The notes under the pieces: model-generated
Told to the model about the DNA's origin: nothing
Databases searched by the model: none
Seen by the model: the letters and a program-made list of their open reading frames with translations, nothing else
In this document: one piece after another, positions 16,773 through 25,899 of the stretch
Numbering within the stretch: position 1 is the stretch's first letter
Layout: every line of letters begins with the position of its first letter
Source: Ardenticatenaceae bacterium
GTDB taxonomy: Bacteria; Chloroflexota; Anaerolineae; Promineifilales; Promineifilaceae
Length of the DNA stretch: 64,000 bases
Assembly (NCBI GenBank): GCA_020634455.1
Contig: JACKBQ010000002.1
Location: 2,108,001-2,172,000, forward strand
Direction of reading: 5' to 3'
Made by a program: the position numbers and the translations under genes

Positions 16773-17423
16773 TTAATCTTCGTCTTCGTCGCCTCTACCT
16801 CTATCGATGATTTCTACAGAATCGGCGGTCATACCGTAATCGCCATCTTCTTCATCAGCAGTGTCTAGACGGGCATACTCAAAGCGGGCAACGGCCGTTT
16901 CCGGGTCCGTCAAAATGGTGATACCAGCGGGCGCAACCAGATCGCCCACGTACAGCGGCTCATCCGCAGAAGCCATCTGGCTGGCGTCTACTTCAATTTC
17001 AGCCACCAAATCGTCTGGCAACGCTTCAATTTCCACACTGGTCAATGAAAGTACGTCTGAACCCAGACCATCTGCCATCATCTTGGACTCACCAACCAGC
17101 ACCAGTGAAGCCTCAGCGGTGATCTTAACCATCAGGTCCACTTCCTGGAAATCCACATGAATCAAATCACCACGGGTGAAATGCTGTTGAATTTCACGCG
17201 CCAACACGGTGCGGGTATCCTGGCCGATGGAAATATTAATCAAGTTGGTGGTACCAGCCCGACGCAAAACGCGACGCAGCATTTTGTTTTCCAACTGAAT
17301 CGTGACCGGATCATTCAGACCATAAATCACGGCGGGAATCATCCCTTCACGACGTAACTGTTTTACTTTTTTGCCAACAACCGCACGCGGTTCGGCTGCG
17401 ATAGCCAATCTATCTTCAGACAT
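16773..17423 (-). CDS. rplY: 50S ribosomal protein L25/general stress protein Ctc
   Basis: The protein has 216 residues, the long CTC form. The N-terminal L25 domain binds 5S rRNA (VVGKKVKQLRREGMIPAVIYG, then IHVDFQEV at about 90), followed by the TL5-type C-terminal beta domain (SVEIEALPDDLVAEIEVD) and a very acidic tail (DRGRGDEDED). CCGAGG precedes the ATG at 17423. It has its own promoter (17532-17559) and terminator and is thus monocistronic. ACGGCCGT in the C-terminal domain encodes ETAVARF. Confidence 0.93.
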   Translation of the reverse strand: MSEDRLAIAAEPRAVVGKKVKQLRREGMIPAVIYGLNDPVTIQLENKMLRRVLRRAGTTNLINISIGQDTRTVLAREIQQHFTRGDLIHVDFQEVDLMVKITAEASLVLVGESKMMADGLGSDVLSLTSVEIEALPDDLVAEIEVDASQMASADEPLYVGDLVAPAGITILTDPETAVARFEYARLDTADEEDGDYGMTADSVEIIDRGRGDEDED

Positions 17424-17531
17424 GTTTCTAAACCTCGGTTTGTAATTTCCTCAAATGCGAGGGAGCTTAATTCTTGTGGTAATTATTCAGCAAAAAGCCT
17501 GCGAGCGCTGACGCCCCAGGCTAGACTGGGA

Positions 17532-17559
17532 AGTATAGCATCTAATCTTCAATCGTCAA
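17532..17559 (-). promoter_or_regulatory. sigma-70-type promoter for rplY
   Basis: On the minus strand TTGACG (17554-17559) is followed after 16 bases by TATACT (17532-17537). It begins directly after the anti-sigma stop codon and about 110 bases before the rplY start, and no other gene could be served. Confidence 0.6.
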
Positions 17560-17976
17560 TCAAAATCGTCGTGTTTTTAGTTGCCAATTCACATTAAGAA
17601 ATGCCGTCCAGAATAAACCCGCCGCCAGGAAAATGGCACCTCCCGCCTGTGGCGAGTTTGCCCACAACCATTCTGCGCCAGTTGAATCAAAACGGAAAGC
17701 CATGAAAAGCAAAGTTGTTCCCACGGCTAGTGCCAAAAACAACTTTTGCTGAAACAGCAACACTTTGGTTTTTTCAAAGGCGATAAGTTCCTGCTCTTTG
17801 GCTACCGAAATGGGAACTTCTATATTCCATTCTTCATGCTTGGATTGTTCTACCAATTTTGCCAGGGTTGGATCGTTAACCAGGAATTGCTCAACCAGGT
17901 CTCGTGTATCTTTGCTTGCTTCGTCTGCCAGGTAGCCAGGCAGTAAATCCAGAATGACATCTCGTGTAACTTTCAT
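17560..17976 (-). CDS. putative membrane anti-sigma factor
   Basis: The protein has 138 residues. The N-terminal part (VILDLLPGYLADEASKDTRDLVEQFL) has the helix pattern of anti-sigma domains, without the zinc ligands H-x3-C-x2-C. A soluble helix follows, then two transmembrane helices at about 75-95 and 107-128. The start codon overlaps the stop of the sigma gene by four bases (ATGA), which implies coupled translation. By position and topology it is inferred to hold the ECF sigma factor at the membrane; what it senses is unknown. Confidence 0.75.
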   Translation of the reverse strand: MKVTRDVILDLLPGYLADEASKDTRDLVEQFLVNDPTLAKLVEQSKHEEWNIEVPISVAKEQELIAFEKTKVLLFQQKLFLALAVGTTLLFMAFRFDSTGAEWLWANSPQAGGAIFLAAGLFWTAFLNVNWQLKTRRF

Positions 17977-18473
17977 TTTTCAGGTACCTCCCAGGCTGTG
18001 CGAACGGCCGTTAACTTCAGTCTGGCCCGATGCACTTTTACCTTAGCAGCCGACAATGAAATGCTCAGCACACGGGCAATTTCGGCATAGGGCATTTCAT
18101 AGTGGGCACGTAAAATCAATGCCGTCCGATCACTTTCGGGCAATGTTTGGAGCAGCTGCACCATTTTTTCCCAATCCTCCTGCTGCTCAACCGCTTCAGA
18201 TGGCCGGTGCATGGCTACGATTTGGGCGGCCTGTTCCAGGCTCACCTCTCGCTTTTGCTGGCGTCGTTGCTGCAAAAACAGATTGCGGGCAATGGTAAAC
18301 AGATACGCTTTCACTGTTTCCGTGCGAATTTTGCTGTGCCCAGCCCAGGCACGCACAAACGTCTCTGAGGTAATGTCATCTGCCTCAGCTGGGTTGCCTG
18401 ACAGCCAGAGAGCAAAGCGGTAGACGTCTGGCGCATATCGCACGTATAAATCGTGAAAACTATCCTGGTTCAT
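17973..18473 (-). CDS. ECF-family RNA polymerase sigma factor
   Basis: The protein has 166 residues. Region 2 is at about 8-75 (FHDLYVRYAPDVYRFALWLSG, ADDITSETFVRAW) and region 4 at about 108-160 (LQTLPESDRTALILRAHYEM, YAEIARVLSISLSAAKVKVHRAR), the latter a clear helix-turn-helix. There is no sigma 1.1 or 3 region, as expected for ECF types. It is co-translated with the membrane anti-sigma gene. It probably directs its own promoter, but no -35/-10 pair of the ECF type can be named with confidence upstream of 18473. Confidence 0.92.
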   Translation of the reverse strand: MNQDSFHDLYVRYAPDVYRFALWLSGNPAEADDITSETFVRAWAGHSKIRTETVKAYLFTIARNLFLQQRRQQKREVSLEQAAQIVAMHRPSEAVEQQEDWEKMVQLLQTLPESDRTALILRAHYEMPYAEIARVLSISLSAAKVKVHRARLKLTAVRTAWEVPEK

Positions 18474-18538
18474 GTTGGCTACTCTATAAATAATATTCGG
18501 TCGCAGGCAAAAAGTTACAAAAAGGATAAGATTGACGA

Positions 18539-18605
18539 TAGTGGCTGGTTGCTAATTATAGCGGCTGGTCGTTTTCCTAAACCAGCCACTAATCACCAGC
18601 CACTA
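18539..18605. repeat. TAGTGGCTGGT/ACCAGCCACTA inverted repeat
   Basis: TAGTGGCTGGT (18539-18549) faces two copies of ACCAGCCACTA (18581-18591 and 18595-18605). It lies in the divergent gap between the sigma gene and argH and may affect the argH leader. Confidence 0.75.
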
Positions 18606-18732
18606 AGCAAATCACAGAAAGTATTTTGAAAAACCAAGGGCGATTTCCCTGTGATTTGCTCAAGTAAAAACCAATTTCGGGCTTGGTCTAAATCAAGATT
18701 CTTTTTGGTTTTTACATAAAAAGGATGAAAAA

Positions 18733-20106
<1,374 letters not shown>

Positions 20107-20118
20107 TCAGCAGGGGGA

Positions 20119-20505
20119 TCAGTCAGCGATTTGCGGAACAGCTTTCAGCAGTTCGCGCACGTGACCAATCAACGCTTCGCGGCTAACGGGCTTGCCCACA
20201 TATTTGTTCGCGCCTGCTTCCAGCCCCATGCGCACCGCCTCTGGGCTGGTGCGGGCGCTCAGGAGAATGATGGGGAGAACGGCCGTTTCCGCCTGAGCAC
20301 GCAACCTTTCACACACTGTAATCCCATCCACATGGGGCATCATCACATCCAAAATCAATAAATCTGGCTGTTTCTCGGCCACCATGTCCAGCGCTTCCTG
20401 ACCATCGCCCGCCTCCGAAATATCAAAGCCTACACGCTCCAGCATCAGCCGCAGCAGGTTACGCGTCATGGGTTCATCATCAACAATTAAAATAGAGGGG
20501 TTCAC
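20119..20505 (-). CDS. single-domain response regulator (CheY-like receiver)
   Basis: The protein has 128 residues from a GTG at 20505 with AGGAGA seven bases upstream; the frame continues to 20556 but without a start signal. The acidic pair D10/D11, phospho-acceptor D53 in LLILDVMMP, switch Ser/Thr in LLSART and K105 in GKPVS are present. There is no output domain, so it should act by protein-protein contact or phosphotransfer. It is convergent with argH (13 bases) and divergent from the receiver-ATPase gene at 20854; a common two-component role is possible but no kinase is adjacent. Confidence 0.9.
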   Translation of the reverse strand: MNPSILIVDDEPMTRNLLRLMLERVGFDISEAGDGQEALDMVAEKQPDLLILDVMMPHVDGITVCERLRAQAETAVLPIILLSARTSPEAVRMGLEAGANKYVGKPVSREALIGHVRELLKAVPQIAD

Positions 20506-20853
20506 ATTTATTCTCCTGCCCCAAAGCCGTTTGGTGTTTTGGGGACTGCAATTCATCCAGGTCAGAAAAATTTACCCCCCGTGAGTTACAGAAGACCTTA
20601 CAAGGTACTATCAGGGAAGCCAACCAGCGAATCACCCAAACCTGGCTGGCGCAACACAGGTGTAATTGTTTTTGTAACCACCCTGTTTTATTTTTACTAG
20701 GTGGAGCCATTTTCCAGATGCTTTCATTGGTCAATTACAACTGACCCAAAAATGATATACGCTCACCTATTGACATTGAGAATATTTACGTTTCTTGCCT
20801 CGCACCCAACATTGAAGCCCGAAGAGCGTATTGTGCAACGCGCAGGTTGAAAA
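20506..20853. other. 348-base divergent intergenic region without a gene
   Basis: No open frame with a start site or known RNA is seen. It separates the divergent receiver genes at 20505 and 20854 and so must hold both promoters. TTGACA at 20770-20775 is the only good -35 word, without a convincing -10 at normal spacing. CAGGTTG precedes the ATG at 20854. It lacks ACGGCCGT. Confidence 0.6.
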
Positions 20854-21933
20854 ATGAGTGATAAAAAAATCTTAATTATTGATGATGAATTCCCGATGCG
20901 GTATTTAATTGAGCACCAGCTCAAGCGGGAAGGATTTGATGTGGCTTTGGCTAAAGACGGCCCAGATGGATTAACGGCCGTTTCCAAACACAAACCAGAC
21001 CTCGTTGTCTTGGATGTGATGATGCCTGGCATGAATGGATTCGAAGTGTGCCAACAGATCAAAAGTACGCCAGAAACCTCCCAAATCCCCGTCATCTTCC
21101 TCACCGCCAGCGATGCCAAAGAGTACAAAACTAAAGCGTTTGCGGTGGGTGCCGACGATTATCTGACCAAGCCGTTCCTGGCCGAAGAGCTGCTGGCTCA
21201 CATTTCGGCCGTGCTTAAGCGCACCGAACGCATAAAAACGGGGATGCTCACCCAAAGTTCTGGACGTGTTGTGTCGCTGTTTAGCCCCAAAGGCGGCGTG
21301 GGCACCACCACGCTGGCCATCCAGCTCAGCGAAGCGATCATCATGCATGAAAACCGCCCCGTCGTGCTGATTGACCTGAATTTGCCAATTGGTGGCGTCG
21401 CCCAAATGCTTAACCTGCACACCAATCACAATATTCTAGACCTGCTCAAAGCGCCAACCGAACAGTTGTCCGCCGCCTACATTCGCCAGTTTACCCAACG
21501 GCATCGCGCCGATTTGCTCGTCGTACCCGCCCCTGCCTCGTTTGTGGGCAGCGGCTCAAAAGATATGGTGCGCAAATTACAAATTATGCTCAACAAGCTG
21601 GCGGATGCCGGTTATCAGGTACTGCTTGATTTGGGATCACATCTAAACGAAATTACCCGCACAGCCATGCGCCAATCCGACATGGTGTTTGTGGTCACGT
21701 CAGGGCAACCGGTAGCCAATAAACTGTGCGAAGCGTTTTTACGGGACGCACCAGAGCTGGGCTTGGAAGCCCGTCGTCTGCTGCCAGTGGTGAATGAGAC
21801 ACACGGCCGTATGCAAGAAATCAACCTCACCCGCCTGCCCGTCGCCACTATCCCCCACACCAACGAACGCTCCCGCACCCGCCTCTGGCTCAAAGAGCAA
21901 GGCATCCGCAAGCTCGTCTCCATTGTCAAGTAA
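20854..21933 (+). CDS. receiver domain fused to CpaE/TadZ-like P-loop ATPase
   Basis: The protein has 359 residues. A canonical receiver (D10/D11, phospho-acceptor D54 in VVLDVMMPG, K106 in TKPF) covers 1-120. A MinD/CpaE-like domain starts near 137 with the deviant Walker A KGGVGTT (146-152), the form usual in CpaE, followed by VVLIDLNLPIGG and LLDLGSHLN. CpaE/TadZ proteins place Tad pilus machinery at cell poles, but no tad/cpa gene is in the window. The receiver keeps all phosphorylation residues, while many CpaE receivers are degenerate, so control by phosphorylation is likely. Partners are unknown. Confidence 0.88.
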   Translation: MSDKKILIIDDEFPMRYLIEHQLKREGFDVALAKDGPDGLTAVSKHKPDLVVLDVMMPGMNGFEVCQQIKSTPETSQIPVIFLTASDAKEYKTKAFAVGADDYLTKPFLAEELLAHISAVLKRTERIKTGMLTQSSGRVVSLFSPKGGVGTTTLAIQLSEAIIMHENRPVVLIDLNLPIGGVAQMLNLHTNHNILDLLKAPTEQLSAAYIRQFTQRHRADLLVVPAPASFVGSGSKDMVRKLQIMLNKLADAGYQVLLDLGSHLNEITRTAMRQSDMVFVVTSGQPVANKLCEAFLRDAPELGLEARRLLPVVNETHGRMQEINLTRLPVATIPHTNERSRTRLWLKEQGIRKLVSIVK

Positions 21934-21965
21934 TTATTTTTCCCTTACGCGAACAAACTTGGAGT

Positions 21966-22043
21966 TGTCATTCTGAATGAAGCGCAGCGAAATGAAGAAT
22001 CCCATCCAACTTGGGCGGGATGCTTCACTTCGTTCAGCATGAC
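21966..22043. repeat. GTCATTCTGAATGAAG...CGTTCAGCATGAC inverted repeat
   Basis: Left arm GTCATTCTGAATGAAGCGCA (from 21966) is complementary in large part to the right arm CACTTCGTTCAGCATGAC ending 22043. It sits between convergent stops at 21933 and 22060. The sequence family matches 14496-14606. Confidence 0.8.
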
Positions 22044-22059
22044 AAAATCTGACCCTAAT

Positions 22060-23064
22060 TCATTCTGGCAATTTCATCTTCATCCACGGCGCAGAGTTGT
22101 GGAAATTGGCCGCGGCGCTGCCCGGCGGCACCAGCGCATCACACGCCGCCCGGACCTCGTCGCTTAGCGACATCTCCAGCACCGGCAAGAAATGATCTAG
22201 CTGTTCCAGCGTGCGCGGCCCGATGAGCGGCGCGGTCACGCCCGGCTGATCCTTCACCCACAACACGGCCAACTGCGCCGCCGAAATGCCCATTTCCTGG
22301 GCCAGCTTCACAAATGCGTCGCCCACCTCGATGCCCCGCGCCGTCACCCGCTCGGCGTAGATGCCGCCGCGCAGCTCCGCCCGCGACTTTTCGGGATAGT
22401 TGGCCGCGTCGCTGTACCGCCCGGCCAAAATGCCCATCGCCAGCGGCGACCAGGGCAAAATGCCCAGCCCGTGCGCCTGCGCCAGCGGCAGTAGCTCGTT
22501 TTCGATGCGGCGGTCGAGCAAGTTGTAGGGGGGCTGCTCGGAAACAAAGCGGACGTAGCCGCGCAGCTCGCTGACCATGATTGCTTCCATCACCTTCCAC
22601 GCCGGGGCGGTGGAGCTGCCGATGTAGCGCACCTTGCCCGCCCGCACCAAATCGGTCAGTGCAGACAGCGTTTCTTCGATGGGCACCTCAAAGTCGGGGC
22701 GGTGCAGCTGGTACAGGTCAATGTGGTCGGTTTGCAGCCGCCGCAGGGAATCTTCGCAGGCCTGGATGATATGGAGACGGCCGTTTCCCCTCTCATTGGG
22801 TCCCGGCCCGGTAGGATAATGCACTTTGGTGGCGATGAGAACCTGTTGGCGACGGCCGTTTTCCTTTAGCGCCCGGCCAATAATCCGCTCACTTTCCCCC
22901 TGCGCGTAGCTGTTGCTCGTGTCAATCAGATTGATGCCCGCGTCCAGCGCCCGGTTTAGCATCGCCTTCGCCTCAGCCTTCGGCGTGGGATTGGCAAAAT
23001 TGTCGGTTCCCAGGCAAAGTGGCGCAATCTTCACCCCACTGCGGCCTAATCGTCTGTATTCCAT
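22060..23064 (-). CDS. aldo/keto reductase
   Basis: The protein has 334 residues. The (beta/alpha)8 AKR active site is complete: D48, Y53 in NSYAQGE, K80 in IATKVHY and H121 in YQLHRPD. The N-terminus MEYRRLGRSGVKIAPLCLGT and the C-terminal cofactor loop region are typical of the YajO/IolS-like group. It reduces or oxidises carbonyl compounds with NADPH; the substrate is unknown. AGGAAAAC precedes the ATG. The start overlaps the end of the upstream membrane-protein gene by 19 bases. It is very rich in GC compared with that neighbour. Confidence 0.93.
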   Translation of the reverse strand: MEYRRLGRSGVKIAPLCLGTDNFANPTPKAEAKAMLNRALDAGINLIDTSNSYAQGESERIIGRALKENGRRQQVLIATKVHYPTGPGPNERGNGRLHIIQACEDSLRRLQTDHIDLYQLHRPDFEVPIEETLSALTDLVRAGKVRYIGSSTAPAWKVMEAIMVSELRGYVRFVSEQPPYNLLDRRIENELLPLAQAHGLGILPWSPLAMGILAGRYSDAANYPEKSRAELRGGIYAERVTARGIEVGDAFVKLAQEMGISAAQLAVLWVKDQPGVTAPLIGPRTLEQLDHFLPVLEMSLSDEVRAACDALVPPGSAAANFHNSAPWMKMKLPE

Positions 23065-23528
23065 CTTGTTTTCCTTTCATCTTGTGCTGCAAAATCAAAA
23101 GCTTGAATATACCGTCTAGAAAATAGGAAAAGGTACAAAATAAAGGGGCTAATAAATGTAACGACAATGGTTAGAGGAGTGACAGGCAGCGTAATTAAGC
23201 CAGGAAAAAGGATAATTGAATAGACCGCAATTATCACTACATTGCTTACAACATTAAGAAGGGCAAAGTACAAAACATTTCTAATTCTTATTTTCCCGAT
23301 AACTTGAGTAAAAACGAAATAAAGCGGTATTGTCCAAAAGATTAATCTCAGTACGAAAACACCAAACATTGATCGTAGTTCAAATCGATTGGTAAATCTT
23401 TCAGACAGAATTGTTAAGAGTTGTTTTTCAGAACCAGAAGACTGCCAAAACGAATAAACCATCGGCTCGATCATATGCTCAACTAAAATTAGACATAGGA
23501 CCAATATTAGTATTTGAGTTTTTCTCAC
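23046..23528 (-). CDS. hypothetical four-helix membrane protein, AT-rich
   Basis: I do not recognise this gene. The 160 residues start with a GTG at 23528 (AAGGGA upstream); an internal ATG 18 codons later is an alternative. Transmembrane helices lie at about 4-20, 57-75, 85-110 and 115-138, with a charged C-terminus. The DNA is clearly more AT-rich than its neighbours, uses codons ending in A/T, and has no ACGGCCGT site, so recent acquisition is possible. Its stop lies inside the start of the AKR gene, which may couple their translation. Confidence 0.65.
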   Translation of the reverse strand: MRKTQILILVLCLILVEHMIEPMVYSFWQSSGSEKQLLTILSERFTNRFELRSMFGVFVLRLIFWTIPLYFVFTQVIGKIRIRNVLYFALLNVVSNVVIIAVYSIILFPGLITLPVTPLTIVVTFISPFILYLFLFSRRYIQAFDFAAQDERKTRWNTDD

Positions 23529-23662
23529 AGAAAGTAGTCCCTTTAGCTGTGGTAGGCGTCTGTCCGTGCCACCTAGCCGACACGGTCAGGAGACCGGCCG
23601 GAGCATGCTTACATTTAAAAAAGCTTTTTCTTTGCCTCTTTGCACCTTTGCGTCAAAAAAAA

Positions 23663-24406
23663 TCACCGAGCCGTGTAACCCGCATCCACGTTGACCATTG
23701 CGCCCGTCATGTAGCTGGCGTCGTCGGAGGCGAGGAAGAGGACGACGCGGGCGATTTCCACCGGGTCGGCCAGCCGCTCCATGGGCACGGTGCTGGCGAT
23801 GCGCTGCAAAATCTCCTCCGTCACCGGCTCGCTGCGCTCAGAGGCGAGCATGGGCGTGTTTACCTCGCCGGGACAGACGGCGTTGATGCGAATGCCGTCC
23901 TTGACGTGGTCCAGCGCCATCGCCCGGGTGAGCTGGTGCACCGCCCCTTTGGAAGCGCAGTAGGCGACCACGCCTGCGGCCCCCACGCCGCCCCAAATCG
24001 AGCCAAAATTGACGATGACGCCTTTGCCTTGCTGTTTCATCACCGCCACGGCGGCGCGGCTGAGGTAAAAGATGCCGCTGACGTTGACGTTCATCACTTG
24101 TTGCCACTGCGCGTTGCTGGTGCCCAGCGCGTCGGCGCGAACAATGATGCCGGCGGCGTTGACGAGGATGTCTAGACGGCCGTATCTCTCCACCACCTCA
24201 TCCACCACCTGCTGACAAAAATCGGGGTCGCTGATGTCGCCAACGGCCGTTTCTGCCCCAATTTCCTGTGCAACCTCTGCCGCCAATGCCCCATTCCTGT
24301 CTACGATAACCACCTGCGCCCCAGCGGCGGCCAATTCCCGCGCCGTTGCCGCACCCATCCCGGACGCCCCGCCAGTCACAATAGCAATTTTGTTTATAAA
24401 ATCCAT
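23663..24406 (-). CDS. SDR family oxidoreductase (3-oxoacyl-ACP reductase-like)
   Basis: The protein has 247 residues from the ATG at 24406, five bases after GGAGG; ATGs at 24409 and 24418 are too close to or ahead of it. The motif TGGASGMG (11-18), NAAG, the catalytic serine near NFGSIWGG and Tyr149/Lys153 in YCASK are present, and the C-terminus ends YMTGAMVNVDAGYTAR, typical of FabG-like SDRs. The serine motif GSIWGG is normal for this group. The cytoplasmic NAD(P)-dependent alcohol/ketone substrate is unknown. It follows the composite repeat at 24442-24615. Confidence 0.92.
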   Translation of the reverse strand: MDFINKIAIVTGGASGMGAATARELAAAGAQVVIVDRNGALAAEVAQEIGAETAVGDISDPDFCQQVVDEVVERYGRLDILVNAAGIIVRADALGTSNAQWQQVMNVNVSGIFYLSRAAVAVMKQQGKGVIVNFGSIWGGVGAAGVVAYCASKGAVHQLTRAMALDHVKDGIRINAVCPGEVNTPMLASERSEPVTEEILQRIASTVPMERLADPVEIARVVLFLASDDASYMTGAMVNVDAGYTAR

Positions 24407-24441
24407 CATTTCCTCCAAATTTTCAAAATTTCATGATCACC

Positions 24442-24615
24442 CGTAGGGGCGAGGCAGGTGGCCACCATCTAATAAATTGCGCCACCTGAACCTCTCCACC
24501 TGCCTCGCCCAAATGCCGCAATAACCAGATGGTTTGCGACGAAGAAGGGCGAGGCGGTTGGTGAGGTTGTTTTGCCGATATTCGTTTGATCGAGGCCAAC
24601 CGCCTCGCCCCTACC
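24442..24615. repeat. composite GTAGGGGCGAGGC element, copy 1
   Basis: Two inverted repeats lie in series: GGGCGAGGCAGGTGG (24447-24461) / CCACCTGCCTCGCCC (24496-24510) and GGGCGAGGCGGTTGG (24547-24561) / CCAACCGCCTCGCCC (24596-24610). The outer ends are GTAGGGGCGAGGC and GCCTCGCCCCTAC. The centre holds AACCAGATGGTTTGCGAC, whose complement is found in copies 2 and 3. It fills the gap between the SDR and Eis-like genes and ends five bases from the stop of the latter. Confidence 0.88.
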
Positions 24616-24619
24616 AATC

Positions 24620-25882
24620 TTAAAACGCCGTGTGGCAAATTGGTTTGTTGGCTGTGTAAAACAGCGCCTGAACCGCATCGGCGTAGGCGGGGTCGGAAAT
24701 GTCCGCCAAGCCGTAGGCGAGGAGCTGCCGGAAGCTGGTCGCGCCGATAAAAAGCGAGCTGAATTCGGCCACGTCCAGGCCAATGGCCACGTCTGGTTTG
24801 GCGGCGGGATCGAGGGTGATACGGCCGTTGCCCCCCTGCAACACCCACACCCCAGCACAATCCGGCCAAAAGCTGTCCCGCAAATTGAGCTGCACCGTGA
24901 GCGTTTGCCCGCCAAAATTATGCCCCGCCAACTGCGCAAACAAGCGCGGCACGTCAATGACGCGGTACATGATGCCCACCCCTTGCGTGTTGCTCTCGTG
25001 GTACACCGATGGCATCAGATTTTGCGTGCCGTTGCGCGGGTCATGCAGCAGCAGATGAAAATCCTCATCCTGCGTGTTGAAAATCACCGTTTCGATCTGG
25101 TCGGCCTGGGCGCGCAAAAAAGCCAGCAAGCCACGCAACGCCGCGCTGTTTTCGTACAGCAAGGTGCGCACCACGATGTTGTTGCGCAAAAAAGTGCCGT
25201 TAGGGACTGGTTCAAAGCTGAACAGCAGGTAGCCTTGCAACTGTCCATCGGCCCAGTAGCCTACCTTTTTTAGGGTGCTGGCCGGGCTAAACAGCATGTT
25301 TAGGGTACTCTCCGGCTGGTTCATCAGGCCATTGCTGCCAGCCATGAGCCGTGCATAGCACGCTTCAAACGCTTGCCTGTGCGACTCGTCCAGGAAGATG
25401 ACATTTTGGCGATTGCCTTTGGGCAAGCTGCTGGGATGAACGCGGTACTGGTTGATTTTACGGCCGTATCCATACCCCATCTGCTTGTAAAAATCGGGCC
25501 GGAACGGATACAGCGCCGTCAGCGCCGCCCCTTTATCGCGGTAATGCTGCTGGAAATATTGGACCAGGTCGTAAGCGATGCGCTCTTTTTTGTGCAGCAA
25601 ATCCACCGCCACGCCGCCCACGCCGCCGACGAGCAAGTCAGTGCCGTGCAGCCGCATCGTAAAGTCGTACAGCCGCATGGTGCCGCGCATCTCCCCCGCC
25701 TCAAACAGCCCCACCACGCTGATAATCGGGTCGGCATGCAGCTCCTGACCGCGCTCCTTAAAGCGACGACGGGCCGCCTCATCGGTGGCGCGGATGCCAG
25801 GATAAGCGTTCATGGAAAGGGTGGTGTAATCATCCCACTCAGATTCGGTTTGTAACGGCCGTATCTCTCGTCCTTCTCTCAT
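24620..25882 (-). CDS. Eis-like GNAT acetyltransferase with SCP2-type C-terminal domain
   Basis: The protein has 420 residues; GGAGAAATT precedes the ATG at 25882. The first GNAT module contains VGGVGGVAVDLLHKKERIAYDLVQ (acetyl-CoA loop region) and ALYPFRPDFYKQMGYGYG, typical of Eis proteins. A second GNAT-like module is central. The C-terminal about 110 residues (ITLDPAAKPDVAIGLDVAEF, FRQLLAYGLADIS) form the sterol-carrier-like domain with a terminal carboxylate that Eis uses in the active site; here it ends ICHTAF. Eis enzymes acetylate amines of aminoglycosides or proteins. The next gene upstream is an MFS exporter, 17 bases away, so they are likely in one operon. Confidence 0.85.
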   Translation of the reverse strand: MREGREIRPLQTESEWDDYTTLSMNAYPGIRATDEAARRRFKERGQELHADPIISVVGLFEAGEMRGTMRLYDFTMRLHGTDLLVGGVGGVAVDLLHKKERIAYDLVQYFQQHYRDKGAALTALYPFRPDFYKQMGYGYGRKINQYRVHPSSLPKGNRQNVIFLDESHRQAFEACYARLMAGSNGLMNQPESTLNMLFSPASTLKKVGYWADGQLQGYLLFSFEPVPNGTFLRNNIVVRTLLYENSAALRGLLAFLRAQADQIETVIFNTQDEDFHLLLHDPRNGTQNLMPSVYHESNTQGVGIMYRVIDVPRLFAQLAGHNFGGQTLTVQLNLRDSFWPDCAGVWVLQGGNGRITLDPAAKPDVAIGLDVAEFSSLFIGATSFRQLLAYGLADISDPAYADAVQALFYTANKPICHTAF

Positions 25883-25899
25883 AATAATTTCTCCAAAAT

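Noticed and set aside
24442..24615. Possible CRISPR-like pair of repeats
   Set aside because: The repeats are inverted, not direct, and there is no regular spacing or cas gene.
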